Positions 1 to 11,007 of a stretch of DNA of 64,000 bases are shown here, piece after piece. This DNA comes from Drosophila persimilis (lineage: Eukaryota > Arthropoda > Insecta > Diptera > Drosophilidae): the NCBI RefSeq assembly GCF_003286085.1, contig NW_020825354.1, positions 310,001 to 374,000 on the forward strand, in the 5' to 3' direction. A program made the position numbers and the translations under genes. The notes under the pieces are model-generated. The model was given only the letters and a program-made list of their open reading frames with translations, had not been told where the DNA came from and did no database searches. Each line of letters begins with the position of its first letter. Within the stretch, counting starts at the first letter, position 1.

Positions 1-342
1 TCGTCAGAACTTGTTAGTTAAAATAAGTGTTGCGTGAAAAGTTATTTTTGCAGTTAAATGCATAGTTCATAAAGCATAGTTATTTTATAGTCCTTATTTA
101 CAGCCAGTACTCGCAGAGTATAGGAGCATATTAGTTCTGTGAAGGAAGTGGATGAGTGTAACACCCACAAGGAAGCGTTTTCTATAAAGTATATATATGC
201 TTAGTCAGCATGAGATTTAGGGGTACAGGCATCGGAACTATAAGCCCGGACGGAACTAAAGGTCGACTAAGATGATAATTAATTCATGTTGTAGGGTTGA
301 GTATTGAGTTGAGTATTAATTCCAAAATAAAAATAAACAAGG
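1..342. other. Left edge: degenerate DINE-like sequence, no gene seen
   Basis: No convincing coding sequence. About 105-235 resembles a decayed DINE-1 5' region: a CAGTACTC-like start, a GTGTAAC block, and a TATAAAGTATATATAT block followed by a CAGCAT motif. The rest is AT-rich and unassigned. Confidence 0.4.
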
Positions 343-717
343 GGGAATGTTGTGAGTTGCTGCGGAGACCGCAACTCTACATTTATACCCGATACTTAGT
401 CAGTATGGCTCTCCTCCGGCAGACGCCGCGACTATTTGTGTGGGCGGTAGTGGGTGGGGTGAAGTTTTGAAATACACTTGTAACAGTGACATATCACAGT
501 AGTCTAGATACGAAATGTAGTTGCTCTAGCTCTTATAGCCTCTGAGCACTATGCGCTCATATGGACGGACAGACGGATGGACGGACAGCACACATGGCTC
601 AATCGACTCAGCTATTGATGCTGATCAAGAATATATTTATGTATGTATGTATTTACTTTATGGGGCTTTTCACCACACATCTACACCCTATACTTATTTT
701 TAGAACATATAGGGTAT
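343..717 (-). mobile_element. DINE-1: DINE-1/INE-1 (Helentron) fragment, internally deleted
   Basis: Starts with the element's 3' terminus in reverse: a GGGGGAA block, then a hairpin whose arms are GAGTTGC and GCAACTC, then a TATACCCGATAC block. It ends at GGGTATAA, the reverse of the 5' terminus. The middle is deleted. It forms an inverted pair with the terminus at 1898-1963, bracketing the LINE piece between them. Confidence 0.8.
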
Positions 718-1897
718 AAGGATTGGGAACGGTCATCGAGTCAAATACGTATTTTCTATGGTATATCTAATATTACCATCACAATATTTCTGGCTTGCAT
801 CAGCGTCTGCATCCGGGTTCAGTGGTGCAAAATATAAACAACATTTTTACTGACACGGTTGGGTTTGAGTGCGATGTGGATGGGGTGCTTGGCAAGAAGT
901 TCCTAAAGTCGCTTGACTATTTGTACACTGCGATCATCGGTAAGTAGTAATACAAAATCCGATTTTAAATATAGATATTTAAAATATACCTACAGTTTTA
1001 TTTCGGTTTGTGCAATACCACAAGCATTGCCTAAGGCTGGGATAGTCTTCATCCCTAAAGCAGGTAAAGCCTCACACTCAAACCCGAAAGACTTTAGACC
1101 AATCAGTTGATCGTCTTTCCTCCTCAAAACCTTTCAGAGACTTATAGGGTTGCAACTACGGACAACCATAAGTCCTCAGCAGTACTCAAGTGCGCAGCAT
1201 GTAGAAAAATCTCTGCATCTCAAAGAATACTCACTAATAGCTTTTCCCGATATCGAGGGAGCCTTCAACAACGTCATACCGGGCGCTATTACAGAAGCCC
1301 TCACTGACCTCACTGGGGGTGGACCGTCACTTGGTGATGCTCATTGATCAATTGCTCATACGCAGGACGGTGACATAATCGAAGGGATCGTCCACCCAGT
1401 CAAGGTATGTCAACAGAGGAACCCCGCATGGTGGAGTCCTGTTTCCTCTTCTGTGGTGGCATACGCGGACGACGTTGCAATTATCTTTGCGATTGTCCGG
1501 ATAGACAGAATCGCGCGGATTGGGACACGGAATTCGTGTTATTCTCAAATAAATACAAGGTCCCGCCCCCAACCCCCCAATACTAAACGGATACAGGCTC
1601 TCCTTCAGTGACAGTACCAGTTACTTAGAGTTGGTAATTGACAAAAAGCTTAACTGGAGCCTGAATGTCAAGGATAGAGTGAAGAAGGCAACGACAGCAC
1701 CCTACACTTGCAAAAAAGCTATTGGCCTAAAGTGGGGCATGAACCCAAGCATAGTCCTGTGGCCTCCTACTCTACGGAGTCACTGTGTGGAGGCCTGCCC
1801 TAACAAAAAGGACAATGACCAATCAGCTGGGCAAAGTTCAATGGACTGCCGCCCTCTGCATCAGTTGGTCAAGCGACTTTAGGAACTTCTTGCCATA
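718..1897 (+). mobile_element. LOA-clade LINE fragment, reverse transcriptase part, broken
   Basis: Translation in shifting + frames gives reverse transcriptase motifs: GIVFIPKAGK (about 1036-1065), a KDFRPIS block (about 1087-1107), AFPDIEGAFNN (about 1241-1273) and the catalytic A-Y-A-D-D (1459-1473). Frames are broken by stops and indels, so it is inactive. The order and wording of these motifs fit LOA-type LINEs (Bilbo, TRIM), known from obscura-group flies. The same stretch occurs inverted at about 5350-6525, so gene C unit 1 is flanked by inverted arms. Confidence 0.75.
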
Positions 1898-1963
1898 CTG
1901 ACTAAGTATCGGGTATAAATGTAGAGTTGCGGTCTCCGCAGCAACTCACAACATTCCCCCTCG
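1898..1963 (+). mobile_element. DINE-1: DINE-1 3' terminus
   Basis: Contains TATCGGGTATAA, the GAGTTGC/GCAACTC hairpin and the CCCCCTCG end. It is the inverse of the start of the copy at 343. Confidence 0.75.
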
Positions 1964-2224
1964 TTTTTAATACGTTTCTTCAAATTTATACAGCGCTAAA
2001 ACTAAAACTAAAAAGAATAATATATTTTTTTAACCTATAAGCCCATTCTGTTGAGTGTAAAAAACACAGGAATTTAACGGCAAAATTCAACATTTGAATG
2101 ATCGGCTGCAAGTTATCTTTGAATAATCGACTTTTCCCGAGTTTTGAAAGTCAAAATTTTGGGAAAAGAATTCCGCAAACAATTTCTTCAGCGACGGTGC
2201 CACTACATACATAATTACATGCGA
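1964..2224. other. Unit spacer, no gene seen
   Basis: AT-rich sequence repeated at about 11008-11270, 15136-15390 and 19053-19310, and absent from unit 2, where DINE-1 joins the next LINE scrap directly near 6622. I see no coding signal. Confidence 0.6.
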
Positions 2225-2605
2225 AATAGCCTTTGGCTTAAAATAAGGCATGGGCCCAAGCATAATCCAATGGGTATATCTATCGATAGATAGACCAATA
2301 CTACTCTACGGATTCCCAGCGTGGTGGCCACCAAACATCTGCTCGCGCTCTGCATCAGTGGAGCTCTCCGCACCACCACAAATTATGCGCTAAATGGCAT
2401 TCTAAGCAGGCAGAAATGGCAGAAATTTGTCTAAGAGACTCCGACCACTGCCACCACAGCACATAGGTCACTCATCACTCATGAAACAACAGCAATATTG
2501 ACCCACAGAAACGGACTCCCCCGATAAAGGGAAGAGCGAAGATCCTAAGAAAATCCCACAAGGGGCCGAAACCCGGCTACTAGAGAGTCTGACAGCCGCC
2601 ACTAG
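2225..2605 (+). mobile_element. Second, more diverged LOA-type LINE scrap
   Basis: The + strand echoes the LINE region coding for GLKWGMNPSI and the following residues, but is more diverged and full of stops. A perfect TATCGATA palindrome (DRE-type site) lies at 2281-2288. The scrap recurs before every gene C copy (6622-6925, 11271-11610, 15391-15785, 19311-19705) and inverted near 47290-47650. Confidence 0.6.
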
Positions 2606-2690
2606 CTAACCTAACCTAAGCTAGATTGGCCGTTTCACCCTATCGCGCTCTAACTAAAACAGAATGTTCCAGCTGACCCCCACTGCCTAT

Positions 2691-2700
2691 GGTCACACTA
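2691..2700 (+). promoter_or_regulatory. Core promoter Motif 1 upstream of gene C (unit 1)
   Basis: GGTCACACTA matches the Drosophila Ohler Motif 1 core promoter element, typical of broadly expressed TATA-less promoters. It is 127 bases before the ATG. It is kept in every unit: 7015-7024, 11694-11703, 15862-15871, 19780-19789, and on the minus strand at 47209-47218. Confidence 0.6.
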
Positions 2701-2826
2701 AGTTATGGTAAAACTAAAAAGCAGCTACGATAGGCAGCACACGAGCTGCCGTTATGTCAAACGAGCTAGTTTTTGTATTTATCGGTGTCTCTAGTGTGTT
2801 TTGTGATTTTTCCAAATAAAAAGAAA

Positions 2827-3884
2827 ATGAAATTGCGCAGCCAATCCTACCGCGAAATGGTTAAAATACTCAAAGGTACAGTGCACATAATCTGATTTAC
2901 ACTCTTCTAAGATATCTACATATCTTTTACCCGCAGACGCTGGTGTCTATGTGGAAGGAATGCAAACTTCAGAGCTTAAGCAGCTTTTGCAGACCGTAGA
3001 AATGTCCACCATGCAGCGAATCGAGGCAAACCAGGAAAACCAGAATTTCGAAACTGCCCGCAATGTATTTTGAGTGTTCTTTGATCCATATGTGAAGTTG
3101 CTTTACACGTGTTTTCTTGCAGGAAGGCGAGCTGGAGGTTAATTCATCGCACCCCGTGGAGGTCCACCAATCGACTACCGACATGCTGCCGTCTGTGCTG
3201 ACGCCTCGTTTCTCGCTTGCGCCCATGGCTGGTGATGTGGGTGTGGATGTCTCTCAGCCTGGTTGCGATCGTCCTTCCAGTGAGCCCCTTCTTCTGTCGC
3301 CTCGTTTTTCGCTTTCGCCCATCGCTAGTGATGTGGGTGTGGATGTCTCACAGCCTGATTGCGATAGTTCTTCCAGTGAGCCCCTTCTGCTGACGCCTCG
3401 TTTCTCGCTTTCGCCCACGGCTGGTGATGTGGGTGTGGGTGTCTCACAGCCTGATTGCGATAGTCCTCCCAGTGAGCCCCTTCTTCTGTCGCCTCGTTTT
3501 TCGCTTTCGCCCATCGCTAGTGATGTGGGTGTGGATGTCTCACAGCCTGATTGCGATAGTTCTTCCAGTGAGCCCCTTCTGCTGACGCCTCGTTTCTCGC
3601 TTTCGCCCACGGCTGGTGATGTGGGTGTGGGTGTCTCACAGCCTGATTGCGATAGTCCTCCCAGTCAGCCCCTTCTGCTGACTGTTCGTGCAGTTGTACA
3701 TCATGCCCTTGAGTGGAGCCCCTCGGCCGAGCGTCAGACTGTACGCGAGCGTCAGACTGTACGCGAGCGCAGTGCAGACGGGAACAGCCGCGTACTCCGC
3801 ATTCGCCTCGCATTCAAGCGTGTCCAAACCAACAACAAAAACAATACCTACAGTAGCAACGATCATTCATCCCCATCCACTTAA
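2827..3884 (+). CDS. Gene C copy 1, three exons, 312 aa, five 32-residue repeats
   Basis: Unknown protein. Exons 2827-2875, 2937-3064 and 3123-3884 join in frame with GT...AG introns of 61 and 58 bases. The 59 residues from exons 1-2 contain a short helix-turn-helix-like stretch (SQSYREMVKILK ... SELKQLLQ) loosely like SAP/HeH motifs; this is tentative. Exon 3 holds five copies of a 32-residue unit with core PRFSLSP, DVGVDVSQP and SEPLL. A basic tail follows, with a doubled RQTVRE hexapeptide and an Asn/Ser-rich end. No signal peptide or membrane segment is seen. Later AATAAA signals occur near 4108 and 4156. It is the longest copy; the extra two repeats look like a 192-base internal duplication. 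Confidence 0.7.
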
Positions 3885-4159
3885 TAATTTTTTGTAATAT
3901 TTGAGCTTCGCTTCTATCGCGTGGCATTCTTCCTCAGACGGAAGAACGTTTACATCGGCTTTTCGCGTGCGTCCAGACAAGGGCCATTTCCCTAACCCTA
4001 AATTTCATCCGACACACTCAGACCCGGCGATTAAATATATGTTCAACTATGCTCTTATTGATGTTTCAATATGATAATTATTATTTGGATTTATATTAAG
4101 AAACTTAATAAAATCAAAAGGCCTTCAGTGGCAAATCAAAAATCCAAATTTGAAATAAA

Positions 4160-6525
4160 CAACAAATGCCTCCCTGGCTTAAATCTAAACTAGTCATAGT
4201 TGCCAGGCTCGCTCGGGGCCCGGCACACTTAAGCCGGCTTCGACCCATTGTTATGCCGCTTGGGATCATTCCCTTCCTGCAAGTGAGACTTCATGTCAGC
4301 AGTTGCCCCAGCCAGATGCTCTTATAAAGTTTTCGATCTTCCTGGGACACAACGTAGACATCTCCGATATGTCGTTTAGAAAGGCAGAGCCTAAGTGTTG
4401 TAGCCTTCTTCTGCTGAGAGCTGGACAGGAGCAGAACAGGTGTTCCACTGTCTCCTCCTCGTCCTCGTCTCTGCAGCTGCGGCAGAAATTATTATGTGGG
4501 GCACCCAACCTGTTAGCGTGGGTGCCTACTAGTGCCCTGTGAGGGAACGTATGACTGCGCAACATCGTTCCCTGCCTAGTTTGCAGAGCCCTAAGGTTCG
4601 CTTCTTGTCTACGGTCGGCCATGTTTGCCGAGTTATGCGACAACGTGACCCTATTTGCCACTTTTCGTCTGTCAGTCGCTTGTATTGCTGATTTATGATG
4701 AGCTTACAGGTGGCCATAGGCATCCAAATATTCTCCTTATCTTTGAGAAGGGAGGTCGTAGTACCAGATCTGGCCAGCTCGTCCGCTATGCAGTTGCCCT
4801 CGATGTCCCGGTGGCTGATAACAAATTGCTGAGCCATCTCGTGAAGAGATTTGCGGCAGTTCGCCACAGTAGCCGAGTTCGAGGAGATTGCGTTAAGTGA
4901 TCTGATCGCAGCTTGGCTATCGCCGTAGATGTTGAGATGGGTTGCCGTGGCGGCAACCGTATGAAGGCATTACAGAGCCTCCCTGATTGCTGTAACTTCC
5001 GCTTGGAAGACGCTACAGTGATCCGGAAGCCTGAATCATTGCCTTATGTTTAGCTGTTCAGAGTATATTCCTCCTCCGTAAAGATGCTTATGGCTCCATC
5101 GGGGCCTAGGAGTCCCTCGAGCCATTCGTCTCTGTGAGGGATGATAGTGCTGAATGGAGTATCCGTGTACTTCATTGGAACTTGATAGTCCGTTCTTGCT
5201 GGGACAATTATGTTTTTTTTAGTATGGATGAGTGACCTGTGTGCTGAGGTAGCTATTGTTCAGAGTCTCTAAGACGTATTGCTGCCATTTCTGCCCGCTC
5301 TTTCTCTGCGAGGTCAAGGCTCTGGAGGCTTAACATGGCGTTTAGCGCATCATTTGGTGTGGTTCGAAGAGCTCCACTGATGCAGAGGGCGGCAGTCCAT
5401 TGAACTTTGCCCAGCTGATTGGTCATTGTCCTTTTTGTTAGGGCAGGCCTCCACACAGTGACTCCGTAGAGTAGGAGGCCACAGGACTATGCTTGGGTTC
5501 ATGCCCCACTTTAGGCCAATAGCTTTTTTGCAAGTGTAGGGTGCTGTCGTTGCCTTCTTCACTCTATCCTTGACATTCAGGCTCCAGTTAAGCTTTTTGT
5601 CAATTACCAACCCTAAGTAACTGGTACTGTCACTGAAGGAGAGCCTGTATCCGTTTAGTATTGGGGGGTTGGGGGCGGGACCTTGTATTTATTTGAGAAT
5701 AACACGAGTTCCGTGTCCCAATCCGCGCGATTCTGTCTATCCGGACAATCGCAAAGATAATTGCAACGTCGTCCGCGTATGCCACCACAGAAGAGGAAAC
5801 AGGACTCCACCATGCGGGGTTCCTCTGTTGACATACCTTGACTGGGTGGACGATCCCATCGATTATGTCACCGTCCTGCGTATGAGCAATTGATCAATGA
5901 GCATCACCAAGTGACGGTCCACCCCCAGTGAGGTCAGTGAGGGCTTCTGTAATAGCGCCCGGTATGACGTTGTTGAAGGCTCCCTCGATATCGGGAAAAG
6001 CTATTAGTGAGTATTCTTTGAGATGCAGAGATTTTTCTACATGCTGCGCACTTGAGTACTGCTGAGGACTTATGGTTGTCCGTAGTTGCAACCCTATAAG
6101 TCTCTGAAAGGTTTTGAGGAGGAAAGACGATCAACTGATTGGTCTAAAGTCTTTCGGGTTTGAGTGTGAGGCTTTACCTGCTTTAGGGATGAAGACTATC
6201 CCAGCCTTAGGCAATGCATGTGGTATTGCACATACCGAAATAAAACTGTAGGTATATTTTAAATATCTATATTTAAAATCGGATTTTGTATTACTACTTA
6301 CCGATGATCGCCGTGTACAAATGGTCAAGCGACTTTAGGAACTTCTTGCCAAGCACCCCATCCACATCGCACTCAAACCCAACCGTGTCAGTAAAAATGT
6401 TGTTTATATTTTGCACCACTGAACCCGGATGCAGACGCTGATGCAAGCCAGAAATATTTTGATGGTAATATTAGATATACCATAGAAAATACGTATTTGA
6501 CTCGATGACCGTTCCCAATCCTTAT
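4160..6525 (-). mobile_element. LOA-clade LINE fragment, unit 1 (RT to 3' end)
   Basis: On the minus strand it runs from an RT region (about 6330-5900) through the A-Y-A-D-D region to an RNase H domain and a C-terminal Cys-rich motif (C-R-S-C ... H-L-F-C-S-C), then the 3' end near 4160. Several frameshifts make it non-autonomous. RNase H plus this RT type fits the LOA clade. Confidence 0.75.
4296..4867 (-). pseudogene. LINE RNase H/C-terminal ORF, frameshifted (unit 1)
   Basis: The RNase H part (motif ISHRDIEGNCIADELA, about 4820-4770) and the CCHC-like tail (C-R-S-C, then E-H-L-F-C-S-C) lie in different frames. A 4-base deletion near 4530 separates them. The same deletion occurs in unit 5, while units 2-4 have this region in one frame. 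Confidence 0.7.
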
Positions 6526-6622
6526 ACCCTCTATATGTTCTAAAAATAAGTATAGGGTGTAGATGTGTGGTGAAAAGCCCCATAAAGTAAATACATACAT
6601 ACATAAATATATTCTTGATCAA
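6526..6622 (+). mobile_element. DINE-1: DINE-1 5' terminus fragment (unit 1/2 junction)
   Basis: Short DINE-1 start (TATACCC, then the GTGGTGAAAAGCCCCATAAAGTA-like block). It breaks off after TATTCTTGATCA and joins the diverged LINE scrap of unit 2 directly, so the rest of DINE-1 and the spacer found in unit 3 are deleted. Confidence 0.65.
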
Positions 6623-6925
6623 TACTACTCTACGGATTCCCAGCGTGGTGGCCACCAAACATCTGCTCGCGCTCTGCATCAGTGGAGCTCTCCGCACCAC
6701 CACAAATTATGCGCTAAATGGCATTCTAAGCAGGCAGAAATGGCAGAAATTTGTCTAAGAGACTCCGACCACTGCCACCACAGCACATAGGTCACTCATC
6801 ACTCTTGAAACAACAGCAATATTGACCCACAGAAACGGACTCCCCCGATAAAGGGAAGAGCGAAGATCCTAAGAAGATTCCACAAGGGGCCGAAACCCGG
6901 CTACTAGAGAGTCTGACAGCCGCCA
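6623..6925 (+). mobile_element. Diverged LINE scrap, unit 2
   Basis: Copy of the scrap described at 2225-2605, broken by stops in all frames. Confidence 0.55.
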
Positions 6926-7150
6926 CTAGCTAACCTAACCTAAGCTAGATTGGCCGTTTCACCCTATCGCGCTCTAACTAAAACAGAATGTTCCAGCTGA
7001 CCCCCACTGCCTATGGTCACACTAAGTTATGGTAAAACTAAAAAGCAGCTACGATAGGCAGCACACGAGCTGCCGTTATGTCAAACGAGCTGGTTTTTGT
7101 ATTTATCGGTGTCTCTAGTGTGTTTTGTGATTTTTCCAAATAAAAAGAAA

Positions 7151-8016
7151 ATGAAATTGCGCAGCCAATCCTACCGCGAAATGGTTAAAATACTCAAAGG
7201 TACAGTGCACATAATCTGATTTACACTCTTCTAAGATATCTACATATCTTTTACCCGCAGACGCTGGTGTCTATGTGGAAGGAATGCAAACTTCAGAGCT
7301 TAAGCAGCTTTTGCAGACCGTAGAAATGTCCACCATGGAGCGAATCGAGGCAAGCCAGGAAAACCAGAATTTCGAAACTGCCCGCAATGTATTTTGAGTG
7401 TTCTTTGATCCATATGTGAAGTTGCTTTACACGTGTTTTCTTGCAGGAGGGCGAGCTGGAGGTTAATTCATCGCACCCCGTGGAGGTCCACCAATCGACT
7501 ACCGACATGCTGCCGTCTGTGCTGACGCCTCGTTTCTCGGTTGCGCCCATGGCTGGTGATGTGGGTGTGGATGTCTCTCAGCCTGGTTGCGATAGTCCTT
7601 CCAGTGAGCCCCTTCTTCTGTCGCCTCGTTTCTCGCTTTCGCCCATCGCTAGTGATGTGGGTGTGGATGTCTCACAGCCTGATTGCGATAGTTCTTCCAG
7701 TGAGCCCCTTCTGCTGACGCCTCGTTTCTCGCTTTCGCCCACGGCTGGTGATGTGGGTGTGGATGTCTCACAGCCTGATTGCGATAGTCCTCCCAGTGAG
7801 CCCCTTCTGCTGACTGTTCGTGCAGTTGTACATCATGCCCTTGAGTGGAGCCCCTCGGCCGAGCGTCAGACTGTACGCGAGCGTCAGACTGTACGCGAGC
7901 GCAGTGCAGACGGGAACAGCCGCGTACTCCGCATTCGCCTCGCATTCAAGCGTGTCCAAACCAACAACAAAAACAATACCTACAGTAGCAACGATCATTC
8001 ATCCCCATCCACTTAA
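7151..8016 (+). CDS. Gene C copy 2, three exons, 248 aa, three repeats
   Basis: Exons 7151-7199, 7261-7388 and 7447-8016 keep the same splice sites and phases as copy 1 and join in frame. It carries three 32-residue repeats and the doubled RQTVRE. Differences from copy 1 are scattered substitutions, for example GAG for GAA at the first codon of exon 3 (silent). Motif 1 lies 136 bases upstream. Unknown function; nothing in the sequence blocks expression. Confidence 0.7.
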
Positions 8017-8424
8017 TAATTTTTTGTAATATTTGAGCTTCGCTTCTATCGCGTGGCATTCTTCCTCAGACGGAAGAACGTTTACATCGGCTTTTCGCGT
8101 GCGTCCAGACAAGGGCCATTTCCCTAACCCTAAATTTCATCCGACACACTCAGACCCGGCGATTAAATATAATTAAATATATGTTCAACTATGCTCTTAT
8201 TGATGTTTCAATATGATAATTATTATTTGGATTTATATTAAGAGACTTAATAAAATCAAAAGGCCTTCAGTGGCAAATCAAAAATCCAAATTTGAAATAA
8301 AATTGGCTTAAATCTAAACTAGTCATAGTTGCCAGGCTCGCTCGGGGCCCGGCACACTTAGGCCGGCTTCGACCCATTGTTATGCCGCTTGGGATCATTC
8401 CCTTCCTGCAAGTGAGACTTCATG

Positions 8425-9000
8425 TCAGCAGTTGCCCCAGCCAGATGCTCTTATAAAGTTTGCGATCTTCCTGGGACACAACGTAGACATCTCCGATATG
8501 TCGTTTAGAAAGGCAGAGCCTAAGTGTTGTAGCCTTCTTCTGCTGAGAGCTGGACAGGAGCAGAACAGGTGTTCCACTGTCTCCTCCTCGTCCTCGTCTC
8601 TGCAGCTGCGGCAGAAATTATTATGTGGGGCACCCAACCTGTTAGCGTGGGTGCCTACTAGCCAGTGCCCTGTGAGGGAACGTATGACTGCGCAACATCG
8701 TTCCCTGCCTAGTTTGCAGAGCCCTAAGGTTCGCTTCTTGTCTACGGTCGGCCATGTTTGCCGAGTTATGCGACAACGTGACCCTATTTGCCACTTTTCG
8801 TCTGTCAGTCGCTTGTATTGCTGATTTTTGATGAGCTTACAGGTGGCCATAGGCATCCAAATATCCTCCTTATCTTTGAGAAGGGAGGTCGTAGTACCAG
8901 ATCTGGCCAGCTCGTCCGCTATGCAGTTGCCCTCGATGTCCCGGTGGCTGATAACAAATTGCTGAGCCATCTCGTGAAGAGATTTGCGGCAGTTCGCCAC
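8425..9000 (-). CDS. LINE RNase H and Cys-rich tail ORF (unit 2), 191 aa
   Basis: Open ORF with an RNase H motif (ISHRDIEGNCIADELA, which supplies a catalytic Asp) and a terminal zinc-knuckle-like C-R-S-C ... H-L-F-C-S-C. In the family this is the C-terminal part of ORF2, which degrades the RNA strand during reverse transcription. It is cut off from its RT by frameshifts, so it is a remnant rather than a working gene. Confidence 0.6.
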   Translation of the reverse strand: MANCRKSLHEMAQQFVISHRDIEGNCIADELARSGTTTSLLKDKEDIWMPMATCKLIKNQQYKRLTDEKWQIGSRCRITRQTWPTVDKKRTLGLCKLGRERCCAVIRSLTGHWLVGTHANRLGAPHNNFCRSCRDEDEEETVEHLFCSCPALSRRRLQHLGSAFLNDISEMSTLCPRKIANFIRASGWGNC

Positions 9001-9996
9001 AGTAGCCGAGTTCGAGGAGATTGCGTTAAGTGATCTGATCGCAGCTTGGCTATCGCCGTAGATGTTGAGATGGGTTGCCGTGGCGGCAACCGTATGAAGG
9101 CATTACAGAGCCTCCCTGATTGCTGTAACTTCCGCTTGGAAGACGCTACAGTGATCCGGAAGCCTGAATCATTGCCTTATGTTTAGCTGTTCAGAGTATA
9201 TTCCTCCTCCGTAAAGATGCTTATGGCTCCATCTGGGCCTAGGAGTCCCTCGAGCCATTCGTCTCTGTGAGGGATGATAGTGCTGAATGGAGTATCCGTG
9301 TACTTCATTGGAACTTGATAGTCCGTTCTTGCTGGGACAATTTTGTTTTTTTTAGTATGGATGAGTGACCTGTGTGCTGAGGTAGCCATTGTTCAGAGTC
9401 TCTAAGACGTATTGCTGCCATTTCTGCCCGCTCTTTCTCTGCGAGGTCAAGGCTCTGGAGGCTTAACATGGCGTTAAGCGCATCATTTGGTGTGGTTCGA
9501 AGAGCTCCACTGATGCAGAGGGCGGCAGTCCGTTGAACTTTGCCCAGCTGATTGGTCATTGTCCTTTTTGTTAGGGCAGGCGACCACACAGTGACTCCGT
9601 AGAGTAGGAGGCCACAGGACTATGCTTGGGTTCATGCCCCACTTTAGGCCAATAGCTTTTTTGCAAGTGTAGGGTGCTGTCGTTGCCTTCTTCACTCTAT
9701 TCTTGACATTCAGGCTCCAGTTAAGCTTTTTGTCAATTACCAACCCTAAGTAACTGGTACTGTCACTGAAGGAGAGCCTGTATCCGTTTAGTATTGGGGG
9801 GTTGGGGGCGGGACCTTGTATTTATTTGAGAATAACACGAGTTCCGTGTCCCAATCCGCGCGATTCTGTCTATCCGGACAATCGCAAAGATAATTGCAAC
9901 GTCGTCCGCGTATGCCACCACAGAAGAGGAAACAGGACTCCACCATGCGGGGTTCCTCTGTTGACATACCTTGACTGGGTGCGTATGAGCAATTGA

Positions 9997-10551
9997 TCAA
10001 TGAGCATCACCATGTGACGGTCCACCCCCAGTGAAGTCAGTGAGGGCTTCTGTAATAGCGCCCGGTATGACGTTGTTGAAGGCTCCCTCGATATCGGGAA
10101 AAGCTATTAGTGAGTATTCTTTGAGATGCAGAGATTTTTCTACATGCTGCGCACTTGAGTACTGCTGAGGACTTATGGTTGTCCGTAGTTGCAACCCTAT
10201 AAGTCTCTGAAAGGTTTTGAGGAGGAAAGACGATGAACTGATTGGTCTAAAGTCTTTCGGGTTTGAGTGTGAGGCTTTACCTGCTTTAGGGATGAAGACT
10301 ATCCCAGCCTTAGGCAATGCTTGTGGTATTGCACATACCGAAATCAAACTGTAGGTATATTTTAAATATCTATATTTAAAATCGGATTTTGTATTACTAC
10401 TTACCGATGATCGCGGTTTGTACAAATGGTCAAGCGACTTTAGGAACTTCTTGCTAAGCACCCCATCCACATCGCACTCAAACCCAACCGTGTCAGTAAA
10501 AATGTTGTTTATATTTTGCACCACTGAACCCGGATGCAGACGCTGATGCAT
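9997..10551 (-). pseudogene. LINE RT N-terminal ORF (unit 2), 184 aa, truncated
   Basis: Contains GIVFIPKAGK, KDFRPIS, FLLKTFQRLIG and DIEGAFNN, the early RT blocks of a LOA-type LINE. It stops before the YADD block. A 56-base stretch with GTAAGT and CTACAG ends lies inside the frame and is read through. Confidence 0.6.
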
Positions 10552-10631
10552 GCCAGAAATATTTTGATGGTAATATTAGATATACCATAGAAAATACGTA
10601 TTTGACTCGATGACCGTTCCCAATCCTTATA

Positions 10632-11007
10632 CCCTCTATATGTTCTAAAAATAAGTATAGGGTGTAGATGTGTGGTGAAAAGCCCCATAAAGTAAATACA
10701 TACATACATAAATATATTCTTGATCAGCATCAATAGCTGAGTCGATTGAGCCATGTGTGCTGTCCGTCCATCCGTCTGTCCGTCCATATGAGCGCATAGT
10801 GCTCAGAGGCTATAAGAGCTAGAGCAACTACATTTCGTATCTAGACTACTGTGATATGTCACTGTTACAAGTGTATTTCAAAACTTCACCCCACCCACTA
10901 CCGCCCACATAAATAGTCGCGCCGTCTGCCGGAGGAGAGCCATACTGACTAAGTATCGGGTATAAATGTAGAGTTGCGGTCTCCGCAGCAACTCACAACA
11001 TTCCCCC
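10632..11007 (+). mobile_element. DINE-1: DINE-1 fragment, unit 2/3 junction
   Basis: Reverse complement of the copy at 343-717, with the same internal deletion and the same terminal hairpin. It shows that the two ends of the left array segment are inverted copies of one DINE-1/LINE junction. Confidence 0.8.

Larger units (their letters stand above)
8300..10631 (-). mobile_element. LOA-clade LINE fragment, unit 2
   Basis: Same structure as in unit 1, minus strand. The RT-region ORF 9997-10551 and the RNase H ORF 8425-9000 are open; between them frames shift. The RT ORF is longer than in other units because an extra base near 10417 puts the upstream part in frame. Confidence 0.75.

Noticed and set aside
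3254..3813. Long minus-strand ORFs antisense to gene C exon 3 (and in all copies)
   Set aside because: They mirror the VNTR and have no splice or promoter support; the plus-strand model uses conserved introns.
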